A stretch of DNA of 64,000 nucleotides from Thermoactinomyces sp. DSM 45892 (lineage in GTDB: Bacteria; Bacillota; Bacilli; Thermoactinomycetales; Thermoactinomycetaceae). Under the pieces are notes generated by a model. That model made no database searches and had not been told where the DNA came from. It was given only the letters and a program-made list of their open reading frames with translations. The DNA is taken from the NCBI RefSeq assembly GCF_900107305.1, contig NZ_FNPL01000004.1:1-64000 (forward strand), written 5' to 3'. Position numbers and translations under genes: made by a program. The first letter of the stretch is position 1; the number at the start of each line of letters is the position of its first letter. This document shows positions 26,105 to 34,556 of the stretch, in pieces.

Positions 26105-26230
26105 CTACTTCCTCCTCGAATATAAGCTTTCAATAGAAATGGTTGTATGTCTTGATACATTAATCTTATTAGCAAGTTGTGTTTGAGATAGATTGAGCAT
26201 GTACCGTTTTTCTTTTAAATATCTTTTCAA
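26105..26230 (-). pseudogene. Truncated XRE-family HTH repressor
   Basis: From TTG 26230: LKRYLKEKRYMLNLSQTQLA, then NKINVSRHTTISIES, the helix-turn-helix of small XRE regulators (usual form VSRQTISxIENGRYxPS). After IES the frame ends within a few codons, so the end of the domain is lost. The frame ends against the ribosome-binding site of the membrane protein gene, its former operon partner. Confidence 0.75.
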
Positions 26231-26340
26231 TTGTACCACCGAGAGAGAAAAAGCAGTAACTATAACATTCAATAACTGGAATTGTACTTTGATTTATTTG
26301 CCAATCATGGCCGAAGACATGGGAAACATGTGTCTACTTG

Positions 26341-26598
26341 TTAATCGAAATCATCAACCGTGGGCAAAGATTCAATGAAGCAAAGAGGGCATCGGAGGGT
26401 GGAAACGGTTGGATAGATTCTCCTCCCACATGAACACCGGGAGCAGTCACTTTGTTTATTTCGTTTAAAGATGGCATTGGGTAACTTAAATTCAATCCCA
26501 CAATCTTGAACGACTTTGATATTGTGTATATCTCGGTTGGGCTGAACCATTGCATACACAGTACACAAGGGAATGAGTCCCCTTGGAAACTTCTTCAT
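26341..26598 (-). CDS. Small cysteine-rich protein with zinc-finger-like end
   Basis: 85 residues from ATG 26598 with AAGGAAGG upstream. The C-terminal half has CSRCSCGRRIYPTVSTLRCPLC, two CxxC-like pairs that could bind zinc. The N-terminal half is unremarkable. I recognise no family, and an overlapping frame of similar length exists (26334-26555), but only this one has a ribosome-binding site. Possibly a former phage or element gene. Confidence 0.45.
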   Translation of the reverse strand: MKKFPRGLIPLCTVYAMVQPNRDIHNIKVVQDCGIEFKLPNAIFKRNKQSDCSRCSCGRRIYPTVSTLRCPLCFIESLPTVDDFD

Positions 26599-26739
26599 TT
26601 TCTCGTACCTTCCTTAATGAAAAGATGTAATGCTACATTTTCCTGATATGTTACACTAGAGTAAATACATAAGGGGAGCCTCTTTCCATCTACCCCCTAC
26701 GTATTTGATTACAATCTCCATTTTTGGTGTATTGCAGTT

Positions 26740-27063
26740 TTACTCAGGCCATGTGCGGTGGCCTTTTTTGTTTGCAAAGATATCGTAACTCTTCCCTGAC
26801 ACAATCTGTGTATGCTCGTCCATCTGTACACACATTACATCCAACAATGGAATTTTAATCGTATCGCCATCCAATGTGACCATTTCAAGGGTTTGAACTC
26901 TATCTTGTAAACGATACTGGATCTCACATTTCGTACAAGATGTGACTTTTCCATCTTTGATTTGATAACCACTCTCTAGATGTTGTAATGTAACGTGCTG
27001 CTCTAGTCCATAGAGAAATGATTGGATCTGCTTGCTTAGACCCTCTACTTGCAACTTCAACAA
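26740..27063 (-). CDS. Small protein with DUF3970-like N-terminus
   Basis: 107 residues from TTG 27063, preceded by GGAGGTGAATG. The first 25 residues (MLKLQVEGLSKQIQSFLYGL) look like a DUF3970-type beta-alpha unit; the rest has a CTKC pair and the strands LEMVTLDGDTIKIPLLDVMC and SGKSYDIFA. Small proteins of this kind are frequent on Bacillus plasmids and integrative elements. It is divergent from the HTH-TPR regulator. A decayed copy of its end lies 1.1 kb away (25515-25600). Function unknown. Confidence 0.6.
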   Translation of the reverse strand: MLKLQVEGLSKQIQSFLYGLEQHVTLQHLESGYQIKDGKVTSCTKCEIQYRLQDRVQTLEMVTLDGDTIKIPLLDVMCVQMDEHTQIVSGKSYDIFANKKGHRTWPE

Positions 27064-27315
27064 ACATTCACCTCCATTCTATCGGCATGTTAACAGCATA
27101 ATCTCTATATAAATTTCTTGCAAATCAGAAAAAATAAACTAGATATAGAGGAGTAAAGTAGTAAATATACACTCGCTAGTCATGGTGATGGTTAAATTAT
27201 GGTAAGTGTTTACCTTTTTAACACTCAATAATTACCCTTTTCTTGTCCCCTGACCCATCTATGGAGTTGATAAATTCAGAAAAATATTTTATATTTTGTC
27301 TATAGGAGGGATTTT

Positions 27316-28692
27316 ATGACAGTTCTCGATGATCGGAAACTAATCGGAGATCTTCTACGTAAACGAATAGACGAACTAGGCTATCGACAAAAAGACCTCA
27401 TGGATGAACGATTAACCACTGCTACCATTAGTAATATCGTCACCGGTAAGAAAAAGGTAAGCAAAGATACCATTGCCTATCTATGTCAAAAGCTAGATTG
27501 GGAGTTAGAAAAAATCCCTCAGTACGTAGAGAATCAAGAACATCATAAATCGAATCTAGCAAAACATGTATATCTCCAAGTGAAATCCCTTGAAACCGAC
27601 ATTGACGGAATCGAAAGCAAATATGCCCTTGAGCAAATAAAAAGACTTACATTACCTGATGATCCTTACCTTCTAGCAACCATTGAATTTCTCAAAGGGA
27701 AAGCCTATTTTAAAAAGGAAAATTGGGAGAAAGCAAGAGATCACTATTTTCAAGCTATCCGAATCTGTGATACTCATCCAGAGATCTTCGAATCCAACCT
27801 AAAACCCACCTGTTTATATGGGTTAGCTAGATGTTACTATCGACAAAATCAATTTGAAGAAGCCTTACGGTATGTGCGTAGGGGTAGAGAGTGTTTTGTA
27901 AAAAATGGAGAGCGACACTATATTCAGTTTCACATCCAGATTAGTGAAGCCATCTATCTTGATGATCTGGGTTTTACTATAGAAGCATTAAAGGTACTTG
28001 AAAAAATGTGGATACATCAGTCAGACATTAACACCGAGACACTTCTGAATATGTATAGTCTACAATCGATCCTGTACAATAAACTCAAGCTATATGAGGA
28101 AGCAATTAACATTATCAACCAAGCCATTGAGACAGCTAGGCTCAGTAAAAGCTACGATCACAGCTTTGAGCTTTGGACAACCCTTGGGGTATCTTACAAG
28201 CACTTAAACGAGATTAAATTAGCCAAGACTTGCTTCAACACTGCCTCTCGTCTACAGAGTAAAGTAAGATCAAAGTATTTATTACAAGCGTACCATTACA
28301 CCGAAACAGGAAAGTTGTTTTTAAGTGAGAGAGATTTGAAACAAGCGGGGGAAGTTCTTACTACCGCGGTTAGACTCAGTAAGAAGGCAAACGATGGCCC
28401 TCGGCAACTGGATGCACAAACAGCACTAGGGGAATGTTATTTGTTACAGGATCATTTCTCAGAGGCGGTTCAACAGTTTCATGAAGCCTTTGAATTAGCA
28501 AGTCAGCTTAATTTTCTTGAACAAGAGTGTAACCTTACTTTAAAACTAGCACAATGTTATGAGAATAGAGATATAATAAAGTATAATCAGTACTATTCTC
28601 TATTTTATCAGCGTAGTATCAAATTGCTGAACGGAGGTGATAGGGTTATGTTGCAAAAGGTAGAATTCCAGCCCGAACCACCAGATGAATAA
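27316..28692 (+). CDS. HTH-TPR regulator, RRNPP-like (quorum-sensing type)
   Basis: 458 residues. An N-terminal XRE helix-turn-helix (about 7-65: RIDELGYRQKDLMDERLTTA, then TISNIVTGKKKVS) is followed by about nine TPR-like helical pairs (about 100-430), for example AYFKKENWEKARDHYFQAIR and CYLLQDHFSEAVQQFHEAFE. This is the architecture of PlcR, AimR and related regulators that bind a short imported peptide through the TPR domain. TAGGAGGG precedes the ATG. A terminator follows. No peptide gene with a signal sequence is found directly downstream, the usual place for the cognate signal, so it may respond to something else. Confidence 0.8.
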   Translation: MTVLDDRKLIGDLLRKRIDELGYRQKDLMDERLTTATISNIVTGKKKVSKDTIAYLCQKLDWELEKIPQYVENQEHHKSNLAKHVYLQVKSLETDIDGIESKYALEQIKRLTLPDDPYLLATIEFLKGKAYFKKENWEKARDHYFQAIRICDTHPEIFESNLKPTCLYGLARCYYRQNQFEEALRYVRRGRECFVKNGERHYIQFHIQISEAIYLDDLGFTIEALKVLEKMWIHQSDINTETLLNMYSLQSILYNKLKLYEEAINIINQAIETARLSKSYDHSFELWTTLGVSYKHLNEIKLAKTCFNTASRLQSKVRSKYLLQAYHYTETGKLFLSERDLKQAGEVLTTAVRLSKKANDGPRQLDAQTALGECYLLQDHFSEAVQQFHEAFELASQLNFLEQECNLTLKLAQCYENRDIIKYNQYYSLFYQRSIKLLNGGDRVMLQKVEFQPEPPDE

Positions 28693-28718
28693 ACGTAGCT
28701 TTCCTATGTAGTAATGTT

Positions 28719-28763
28719 ATAGACAAGAAGAGAGAGGAGACAACCCCTCTCCCTCTTGTCTAT
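28719..28763. terminator. Terminator after HTH-TPR gene
   Basis: TATAGACAAGAAGAGAGAGG pairs with CCTCTCCCTCTTGTCTATG-side sequence around a short loop (28719-28763). It overlaps the end of the neighbouring minus-strand pseudogene. Confidence 0.65.
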
Positions 28764-28908
28764 GAAAACAACCTCGACCACGTTCGTGGACCCACAATTC
28801 GTCAGCAGACAACCCATTCTTCCTTTGAAACACCTTAACAGCACTTTGTGTTTTCAGTCCAAATATCCCGTCGACTGCGAGCCCACCTACTGGAATGCCT
28901 TTTATATT
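28760..28908 (-). pseudogene. Frameshifted peptidoglycan-binding domain fragment
   Basis: Read on the minus strand it encodes GLAVDGIFGLKTQSAVKVFQ, then RKNGLSAD, the PG_binding_1 repeat. The next part, GIVGPRTWSRLFS, is found only after restoring one base (GACGAATT for GACGGAATT), so a single-base deletion broke it. The gene start is missing. It is the tail of a former cell-wall hydrolase or spore-cortex type protein. Confidence 0.8.
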
Positions 28909-29601
28909 CTACTTTTTAAATTGATTCACTTCGTTCTCCAAACTGGACTGACTCATTTTTAAAGATGAGTATATTCCCTCATCTCCCCTAGGGACTGGTC
29001 TTTGAATAGTACTCCCATCTATTCTGAACTTACCTTGATAAGCGCCCACTACAGAGTACGTTTCATCTTTATTTTTTCCTCCAAATAAGATTACCTTTTC
29101 CCCTTTTTTCATGACGGCAATTCCATTTATTTTGAATTCCACAGGTTCATTTTCTTCTTCTTTGCTAAGAGGGAAGTCTCTACCACTATTTTCTTTTACA
29201 TACTTTTGAGTAGTAACTCCCCCTCTTTCTCTAAATACTAGAACATCCCCAGCTTTTATGCTTCCGTGATTGACCTTTATTACCTTTACTTCCGAAATGG
29301 TAGACGGTATATCAATATCCTTGTGGTAAATCGTTTTCGTATTTATAACTTCGCCTTCAAAGATTACATCTGCTACTTTTGTTAAGCTCGGTATATCAGG
29401 GAAAATTGTTTCAACATCACCAAGTGGTTCAATCGTCTTAATTGGTGATTTTTCATCTGCTTTCTTTGTGATAGTAGTTTCAGTACTCTTGGAAGGATTG
29501 GCTTCTGTACTGTTTGTTGAAAATACATTCGAGAATACTACGCCCACTAAGACAGATCCTACCACTACAGCACCTGTTAAAAAGATAAACCCTCTTTTCA
29601 T
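28909..29601 (-). CDS. Secreted or membrane-anchored protein, partner of protease gene
   Basis: 230 residues from ATG 29601, chosen for AAAGGGGAAG just upstream (an in-frame start 48 bases earlier has no such signal). One N-terminal hydrophobic helix (about 3-27), a Thr/Ser/Glu-rich linker, then a beta-rich domain (about 65-230) with VADVIFEGEVINTKTIYHKD and GDVLVFRERGG, a layout seen in secreted proteins of unknown function from bacilli. It follows the metalloprotease gene by 16 bases, so they form an operon. A relic of a paralogue lies at 11455-11509. Role unknown; it might be a substrate or regulator of the protease. Confidence 0.72.
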   Translation of the reverse strand: MKRGFIFLTGAVVVGSVLVGVVFSNVFSTNSTEANPSKSTETTITKKADEKSPIKTIEPLGDVETIFPDIPSLTKVADVIFEGEVINTKTIYHKDIDIPSTISEVKVIKVNHGSIKAGDVLVFRERGGVTTQKYVKENSGRDFPLSKEEENEPVEFKINGIAVMKKGEKVILFGGKNKDETYSVVGAYQGKFRIDGSTIQRPVPRGDEGIYSSLKMSQSSLENEVNQFKK

Positions 29602-29617
29602 ACAATCGACTTCCCCT

Positions 29618-30199
29618 TTAGTATAGCTTGTTGATGCCTTCATAGTCATCTCTTAGCGGTCGTGCAGTCTTTCGACCCGCTCCGAATTGGCACATGACCG
29701 AAAACTCATACATGTTATGAGCTAAACCCATGGCATGCCCTAATTCGTGGGCAATTGTACCTTGTTGATCGGTTTCACGTAGATTCTTTAGTCGTGCTCG
29801 GTTCAGATTTATTTTCGCCCATCCCCAGTTAGTATCCCAAGGATAGACTTCCTGTTGATATTTGTAAAAATACGTAATGCCAAGATAGTCATGCTCTGAT
29901 GTAATATCATAAAATTCAGACAACTCTACGACAGCTGACTTCTTGTTTGTTGTTTCTCGGAAAGAAATCGGGGTCGACAAGATATGGGGTGAGTGAATCC
30001 ATGTTTCCCAAGCCCTATTGATAAGTGACTTGTAGTATTTTTTAGCAGAGTCATGTATATAGTAGTATTGGCGATTCTTCCCCCAATTCCCTACCCCGTT
30101 GGTTAGCCGATAACCAAAAAGATTGTATGCGAACGCTTCTAATGGTACGGATACGGTTAACAAAAATATGGAAAACAATAATAACAGTCTCTTTTTCAA
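29618..30199 (-). CDS. Secreted matrixin-type zinc metalloprotease
   Basis: 193 residues from TTG 30199 with GGGGTGG upstream. Signal peptide about 1-24 (LLLLFSIFLLTVSVPLEAFA). The catalytic zinc site is HELGHAMGLAH (HExxHxxGxxH), followed by the Met-turn VMCQFG, which together define the metzincin/M10 group. No pro-domain with a cysteine switch is seen. Small secreted matrixins of this type are common in Bacillales; substrates are unknown. It is first in an operon with the gene at 28909-29601. Confidence 0.85.
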   Translation of the reverse strand: MKKRLLLLFSIFLLTVSVPLEAFAYNLFGYRLTNGVGNWGKNRQYYYIHDSAKKYYKSLINRAWETWIHSPHILSTPISFRETTNKKSAVVELSEFYDITSEHDYLGITYFYKYQQEVYPWDTNWGWAKINLNRARLKNLRETDQQGTIAHELGHAMGLAHNMYEFSVMCQFGAGRKTARPLRDDYEGINKLY

Positions 30200-30308
30200 A
30201 TAATCCACCCCGTTATCGGGTATTCTGTAAGTCACCCAATTATTTTTTGTTATTTCGAACTATACACTATATTACAATTAAGATATAGCTATTTAATTAC
30301 TTCTATAG

Positions 30309-30334
30309 AAGGTGCTACTTTGATGCAGCACCTT
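30309..30334. terminator. Short inverted repeat
   Basis: AAGGTGCT and AGCACCTT with a 10-base loop between the protease gene and the DUF4177 gene. It may end the DUF4177 transcript (minus strand). Confidence 0.4.
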
Positions 30335-30432
30335 TAAACTATCAATTTATTATTTTCTCTATTTAAACAATATCGCCCACGTCGGCATACCAACGGCCAT
30401 GGATAGGACTTATCCATTTTCTATGTACTCCC

Positions 30433-30600
30433 TTATCTTTCTTTCTCAAAGACCAACATAATTGTTTGGTCACTTCCCATTATTTGATTACTAAACATCT
30501 GTGTTAAACGCCAGTTATCTTCCGCCACATGATTCAGCACCAGCTCATATTCTTCGGTAGTCGCTGTACTTGGTACCTTAATTACTTTGTATTCATACAT
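30433..30600 (-). CDS. DUF4177 family small protein
   Basis: 55 residues from ATG 30600 (GAGAGG upstream; an earlier start at 30618 is less likely). MYEYKVIKVPST, then LVLNHVAEDNWRLTQMFSNQ and IMLVFEKER show the compact beta-alpha-beta pattern of DUF4177 proteins (YxY.. n-terminus, NxxxxxGW.., VFER end). These are found widely and have no known biochemical role. A decayed copy is present at 17167-17295. Confidence 0.75.
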   Translation of the reverse strand: MYEYKVIKVPSTATTEEYELVLNHVAEDNWRLTQMFSNQIMGSDQTIMLVFEKER

Positions 30601-30678
30601 GGCTTGTACACCTCTCACTTTGTAGAACCATTTCCTTCGGCTCCCTACTCAATTTCTATCGCTTAGTTAATATACATC

Positions 30679-30716
30679 AAAAAAGTGTAACCGAGTAAAC
30701 CCAATTACACTTTTTT
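30679..30716. terminator. Terminator
   Basis: AAAAAAGTGTAA pairs with TTACACTTTTTT; a near-identical copy stands at 17339-17376, each followed by GCTAACGGCT. Confidence 0.85.
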
Positions 30717-30750
30717 ACAAGCTAACGGCTTCTTACATCTGGTAGAGAAC

Positions 30751-31096
30751 CTACAGTCTAAGGAAGAGAATGTCAAACTCTCGTTCTACAAAATTCATAT
30801 CTGAATCTCTGGAAACTAGGGCAAGCTTTCTTTCCAAAGCAGTTGCAATGATGAGCTCATCTGGTGTTTTTAATTTTCGTTCTTTCTATTTCCAGATAGC
30901 CACAAATCTTCATGTATTCCATTCCTCGCGCATTTTTCTTGCTTCCAATTTCATTTCTTCCGCTCTTGCGGTGTTAGCGCACCTGCCGATTCCAAAATAT
31001 CATCAATTGAGTAGTCTTCCACTATCTCAATCGTCTTAATAAGATGGAACGAAGCTCATTCGCTATTTCTTTATCAAGTTTTTGAGGAACTGTCAC
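30751..31096 (-). pseudogene. Decayed PIN-domain toxin and antitoxin pair (VapBC-like)
   Basis: On the minus strand, GTG 31096 (GGAGG upstream) starts MTVPQKLDKEIANELRSILL and stops early; a shifted frame continues IEIVEDYSIDDILESAGALT, both parts of an antitoxin. Further on, TPDELIIATALERKLALVSR and DSDMNFVEREFDILF is the C-terminal end of a PIN ribonuclease with the conserved acidic residues. The N-terminal half of the toxin is missing. The pair is dead. This segment is absent from the duplicated block at 17.2-17.4 kb. Confidence 0.75.
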
Positions 31097-31136
31097 ATTT
31101 CCAGCCTCCTAATCTAAATGAAGTTTTGGTGTAAAA

Positions 31137-31172
31137 AAAAAAGTCGCTCAGGATGAACTGAACGACTTTTTT
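31137..31172 (-). terminator. Terminator downstream of tRNA-Ser
   Basis: AAGTCGcTCAG and CTGAaCGACTT form a stem with a 6-base loop, flanked by A and T runs; it ends the serS-tRNA-Ser transcript on the minus strand. Confidence 0.8.
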
Positions 31173-31190
31173 CTATAAAGCTCTTACCAT

Positions 31191-31280
31191 TGGCAGAGAG
31201 GGTGGGATTCGAACCCACGGACGCCTTGCAACGTCGTCGGTTTTCAAGACCGATGCCTTCAACCACTCGACCACCTCTCC
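31191..31280 (-). tRNA. tRNA-Ser (anticodon UGA)
   Basis: 90-base class II tRNA with a long variable arm. Acceptor GGAGAGG pairs with CCTCTCT; anticodon loop CTTGAAA gives TGA; T arm GGGTTCGAATCCC; CCA is encoded. It follows serS by 81 bases on the same strand, so enzyme and tRNA may be co-transcribed. Its 3' half is duplicated at 17402-17459. Confidence 0.96.
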
Positions 31281-31361
31281 AAAGTTGGTCTAGCAATAAC
31301 GTTTCTATTGTATCGTATACAATGAGAACCTGTCAAGCTATCTCAACTATATTCTCTTCAT

Positions 31362-32642
31362 TTATTTGCCGATATATTCACGACCACCTAAGTAGGGTCG
31401 TAGGACTTCGGGAATGCGAATGGTACCATCTGCCTGTTGGAAGTTTTCGATGATCGCTGCGGTGGTACGTCCGATGGCAAGTCCAGAGCCATTTAGGGTG
31501 TGAACAAATTCTGGTTTTGCTTTGGTGTCAGGACGGAAGCGAATGTTGGCTCGGCGTGCTTGGAAGTCTTCGAAGTTCGAGCAAGACGAGATCTCCCGAT
31601 AGGTCCCGGCACTTGGCATCCATACCTCTAAATCATATGTTTTAGCGGATGCAAACCCTGTATCACCCGTACATAGGGTGGCAACTCGGTATGGGAGCTC
31701 CAGCTTCTGCAGTACTCGCTCTGCGTTTGCCAAAAGCTTCTCCAGCTCGGTGTACGATTCTTCAGGATGGACGATTTTTACTAGCTCAATTTTATTAAAT
31801 TGATGTTGGCGAATGAGACCTCTGGTATCACGGCCAGCAGAGCCAGCTTCGGAGCGGAAGTTCGCACTAAAGGCGGCATAATACTTGGGAAGATCTTCTA
31901 TCGCTAAGATTTCATCTGCATGATAATTCGTAAGAGGAACTTCTGCGGTTGGAATCAGATAGTAGTCATTCGTATCGGCTAAGGCAAATACGTCCTCTTT
32001 GAATTTAGGAAATTGTCCTGTCCCCTTCAAGCTATTCGCATTTACGATAAAGGGTGGAATCATTTCTGTATAACCATGCTCTTCGGTGTGTAGATCGAGC
32101 ATAAAACTCATTAATGCTCGCTCTAGCTTGGCTCCTAATCCTTTGTAGAAGACAAAGCGAGAACCGGTTACTTTTGCTGCACGTTCAAAGTCAAGTAGAT
32201 CTAACTCATGTGCTAAATCCCAATGGGCCTTCGGTTCAAAGTCGGGTGTTTCCACTTCTCCCCAATGATGAAGGACTACATTTTCCTCTTCCGATGTGCC
32301 AATAGGTACACTTTCGTGAGGGATGTTGGGAATGGAAAGAAGGATTTCTGTTAAATCCTCGTCTAGTTGACGAATTTCGTCATCATATTGCTTAATCTGA
32401 TCCCCTACTTTTCTCATTTCCAGCACGAGATCATCTGCATCTTCTTTTGCTTTTTTCTTTTGCGCTATTTCCCGGGAAACGTTATTACGTTGACTCTTTA
32501 ATTGTTCAGTCATTGTGATTAGATCTCGACGTCGATCGTCAATCTTTGCAAAAACATCTAGAACGGATAGGTCTGCGTTACGTTTCTGTAGTCCTTCTCG
32601 TACCCGTTCTGGTTGATTTCGTAGTATTTTTAAATCTAACAT
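31362..32642 (-). CDS. serS: Seryl-tRNA synthetase
   Basis: 426 residues, the usual length. It charges tRNA-Ser with serine. The N-terminal coiled-coil arm (about 30-100) reaches the long variable arm of tRNA-Ser. The class II catalytic core shows motif 2 ([20 protein letters not shown]) and motif 3 (GSGLAIGRT). A T-box leader lies upstream, so expression should rise when tRNA-Ser is uncharged. The coding sequence contains a near-perfect Noc-type binding site (32467-32480). Confidence 0.97.
   Translation of the reverse strand: MLDLKILRNQPERVREGLQKRNADLSVLDVFAKIDDRRRDLITMTEQLKSQRNNVSREIAQKKKAKEDADDLVLEMRKVGDQIKQYDDEIRQLDEDLTEILLSIPNIPHESVPIGTSEEENVVLHHWGEVETPDFEPKAHWDLAHELDLLDFERAAKVTGSRFVFYKGLGAKLERALMSFMLDLHTEEHGYTEMIPPFIVNANSLKGTGQFPKFKEDVFALADTNDYYLIPTAEVPLTNYHADEILAIEDLPKYYAAFSANFRSEAGSAGRDTRGLIRQHQFNKIELVKIVHPEESYTELEKLLANAERVLQKLELPYRVATLCTGDTGFASAKTYDLEVWMPSAGTYREISSCSNFEDFQARRANIRFRPDTKAKPEFVHTLNGSGLAIGRTTAAIIENFQQADGTIRIPEVLRPYLGGREYIGK
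32467..32480. promoter_or_regulatory. Candidate Noc-binding site
   Basis: ATTTCCCGGGAAAC matches 13 of 14 bases of the Noc-binding sequence known from Bacillus subtilis (ATTTCCCGGGAAAT). It lies inside serS. A noc gene is present in this window, which makes such sites expected around the chromosome. Confidence 0.55.
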
Positions 32643-32663
32643 GGCTTTTCCTCCTTTTTTCCA

Positions 32664-32895
32664 TAAAAAAGAACCTCTCGTCGATCCAGGGACGAAAGGT
32701 TCCGCGTTGCCACCCTAATTGACATCGTAATTACGACATCCACTTGATTGAGATAACGGCCCAAAAGACCGATCACACTTAATCGTGTGCAGCTCCGAGG
32801 TGGATTCTCCACTATTTCAGGACGGTTTGCACCATGACACCGTCTCTCTAAGGCTGAAATGAGTGGGTACTAGTCTCTTCTTCGCTCTTGTTATA
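32664..32895 (-). promoter_or_regulatory. T-box riboswitch of serS
   Basis: The serS leader contains the T-box core AGGGTGGCAACGCGG (32702-32716 on the minus strand) that pairs with the uncharged tRNA 3' end, followed by a terminator stem AACCTTTCGTC/GACGAGAGGTT (32667-32704) and TTTTTT. The upstream part folds into stem-loop I. By position it should read a serine codon; I did not fix the specifier. Confidence 0.92.
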
Positions 32896-32924
32896 TAGAT
32901 TCGTAATTTTATTATATCCAGAAA

Positions 32925-33506
32925 CTAGCGCATTGCAACCGCTTCACGAACCATATTAACAAAAAATTGGTGGAATCGTGCATCGTCAGTAAGCTCAGGA
33001 TGGAAGGAAGCACATAAAACATGCCCTTGCCGTGCTGCTACTACTTCGCCGTTTACTTCGGCTAGTACTTCTACTTCATTTCCCACGTGGGTAATGAGAG
33101 GGGCACGGATAAAGACAGCATGAAAGTCCTCTGCAACCTCTTTGATAGCCAGTTTCGCTTCAAAGCTATCTACTTGACGACCAAATGCATTACGCTTTAC
33201 AGTCATGTCCATCACAGCAAGATGAGGCTCGTCCGCATCTTCAATCTCATTTGCTAATAAAATAAGACCCGCACAAGTTCCAAATAGCGGCTTCCCTTGG
33301 CGATGGAAGTCACGAATCGGCTCAAGTAGATTATATTTACGGATTAGCTTTCCCATCGTGGTTGATTCGCCACCTGGAAAAATGAGGCCATCTAGGTCTT
33401 GTAATTGTTCTTGCTTTTTTACGGCTATTGCTTCAACGCCTACTTTTTCAAGCAGATGTAAATGTTCGCGAACCGCTCCTTGTAGAGCTAGGACCCCGAT
33501 TTTCAT
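32925..33506 (-). CDS. pdxT: Glutaminase subunit of pyridoxal phosphate synthase
   Basis: 193 residues from ATG 33506 (AGGAGGT upstream). Class I glutamine amidotransferase: oxyanion-hole region GGESTTMGKL, nucleophile Cys in FGTCAGLILLA and the His-Glu pair in SFHPELT. It hydrolyses glutamine and channels ammonia to PdxS for pyridoxal 5'-phosphate synthesis. The gene follows pdxS by 22 bases. Confidence 0.96.
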   Translation of the reverse strand: MKIGVLALQGAVREHLHLLEKVGVEAIAVKKQEQLQDLDGLIFPGGESTTMGKLIRKYNLLEPIRDFHRQGKPLFGTCAGLILLANEIEDADEPHLAVMDMTVKRNAFGRQVDSFEAKLAIKEVAEDFHAVFIRAPLITHVGNEVEVLAEVNGEVVAARQGHVLCASFHPELTDDARFHQFFVNMVREAVAMR

Positions 33507-33528
33507 AAAAAAGGTACCTCCTAGTCTC

Positions 33529-34425
33529 TTACCAGCCACGCTCTTGCATACGGTCTTCTGGGCGTAGTTTTGAGATTTCTAAGCCAGTCATCGGACTACC
33601 ACCTAGTTCTTTTGATACACGTACAATGAGGTCATAGTCGTTGTAATGAGTGGTCGCTTCGACGATCGCACGGGCAAATTTCTCTGGATTCTCAGACTTA
33701 AAGATACCAGAGCCCACAAATACACCGTCTGAACCAAGATGCATCATCAATGCCGCGTCTGCTGGAGTTGCCACGCCACCTGCAGCAAAGTTTACAACAG
33801 GTAATCTACCTGTCTCATGAATTTGAAGAAGGAGCTCATAAGGTGCGCCTAGGTCCTTTGCTTCTGTCATGAGTTCATCACGGGACATGCCTTGTACTTT
33901 ACGGATTTGGCTTTGCATCATTCGCATATGACGAACGGCTTCTACAATGTTACCTGTTCCCGGCTCGCCTTTTGTACGAAGCATCGATGCACCTTCACCA
34001 ACACGACGTAAAGCTTCTCCAAGGTTACGAGCACCGCACACGAAAGGTACGGTGAATTGTGCTTTATCGATATGATAAACTTCATCCGCAGGGGTGAGTA
34101 CTTCTGATTCATCGATGTAGTCAACACCCATCGCTTCTAAGGCACGTGCTTCTACAAAATGACCGATCCGTGCTTTTGCCATAACAGGAATGGATACCGC
34201 CGCCATCACTTCTTCCACGATACGAAGATCAGCCATACGTGCTACTCCGCCAGCTTTCCGAATATCAGATGGAACACGCTCCAAAGCCATTACTGCCACT
34301 GCACCTGCAGCTTCAGCAATTTTCGCTTGCTCGGCATTGACAACGTCCATAATAACGCCGCCTTTTTGCATTTCAGCCATACCGCGTTTTACAAGATCTG
34401 TCCCAACTTGATGATTTTGACTCAT
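33529..34425 (-). CDS. pdxS: Pyridoxal 5'-phosphate synthase subunit
   Basis: 298 residues. PdxS forms the (beta/alpha)8 dodecamer that condenses ribose 5-phosphate, glyceraldehyde 3-phosphate and ammonia into pyridoxal phosphate. The sequence is highly conserved: [26 protein letters not shown] and [20 protein letters not shown] precedes the ATG. The operon pdxS-pdxT sits in the usual place between dacA and serS. Confidence 0.97.
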   Translation of the reverse strand: MSQNHQVGTDLVKRGMAEMQKGGVIMDVVNAEQAKIAEAAGAVAVMALERVPSDIRKAGGVARMADLRIVEEVMAAVSIPVMAKARIGHFVEARALEAMGVDYIDESEVLTPADEVYHIDKAQFTVPFVCGARNLGEALRRVGEGASMLRTKGEPGTGNIVEAVRHMRMMQSQIRKVQGMSRDELMTEAKDLGAPYELLLQIHETGRLPVVNFAAGGVATPADAALMMHLGSDGVFVGSGIFKSENPEKFARAIVEATTHYNDYDLIVRVSKELGGSPMTGLEISKLRPEDRMQERGW

Positions 34426-34556
34426 GGTATCTTCCTCCTATGTGTGCCTATAAGATCAATATATATAACTATTGCTTTTGGCTTCATTACTATTAATCAA
34501 TTGTATAAGAAATGGTCTACATTGACAAGAAAAGCAGATGTTCAGTCCCCGCAGTG

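Noticed and set aside
28756-28962. Plus-strand frame after the HTH-TPR gene as its cognate signal peptide.
   Set aside because: It has no signal sequence or ribosome-binding site and lies over a dead peptidoglycan-binding gene and the end of the next gene.
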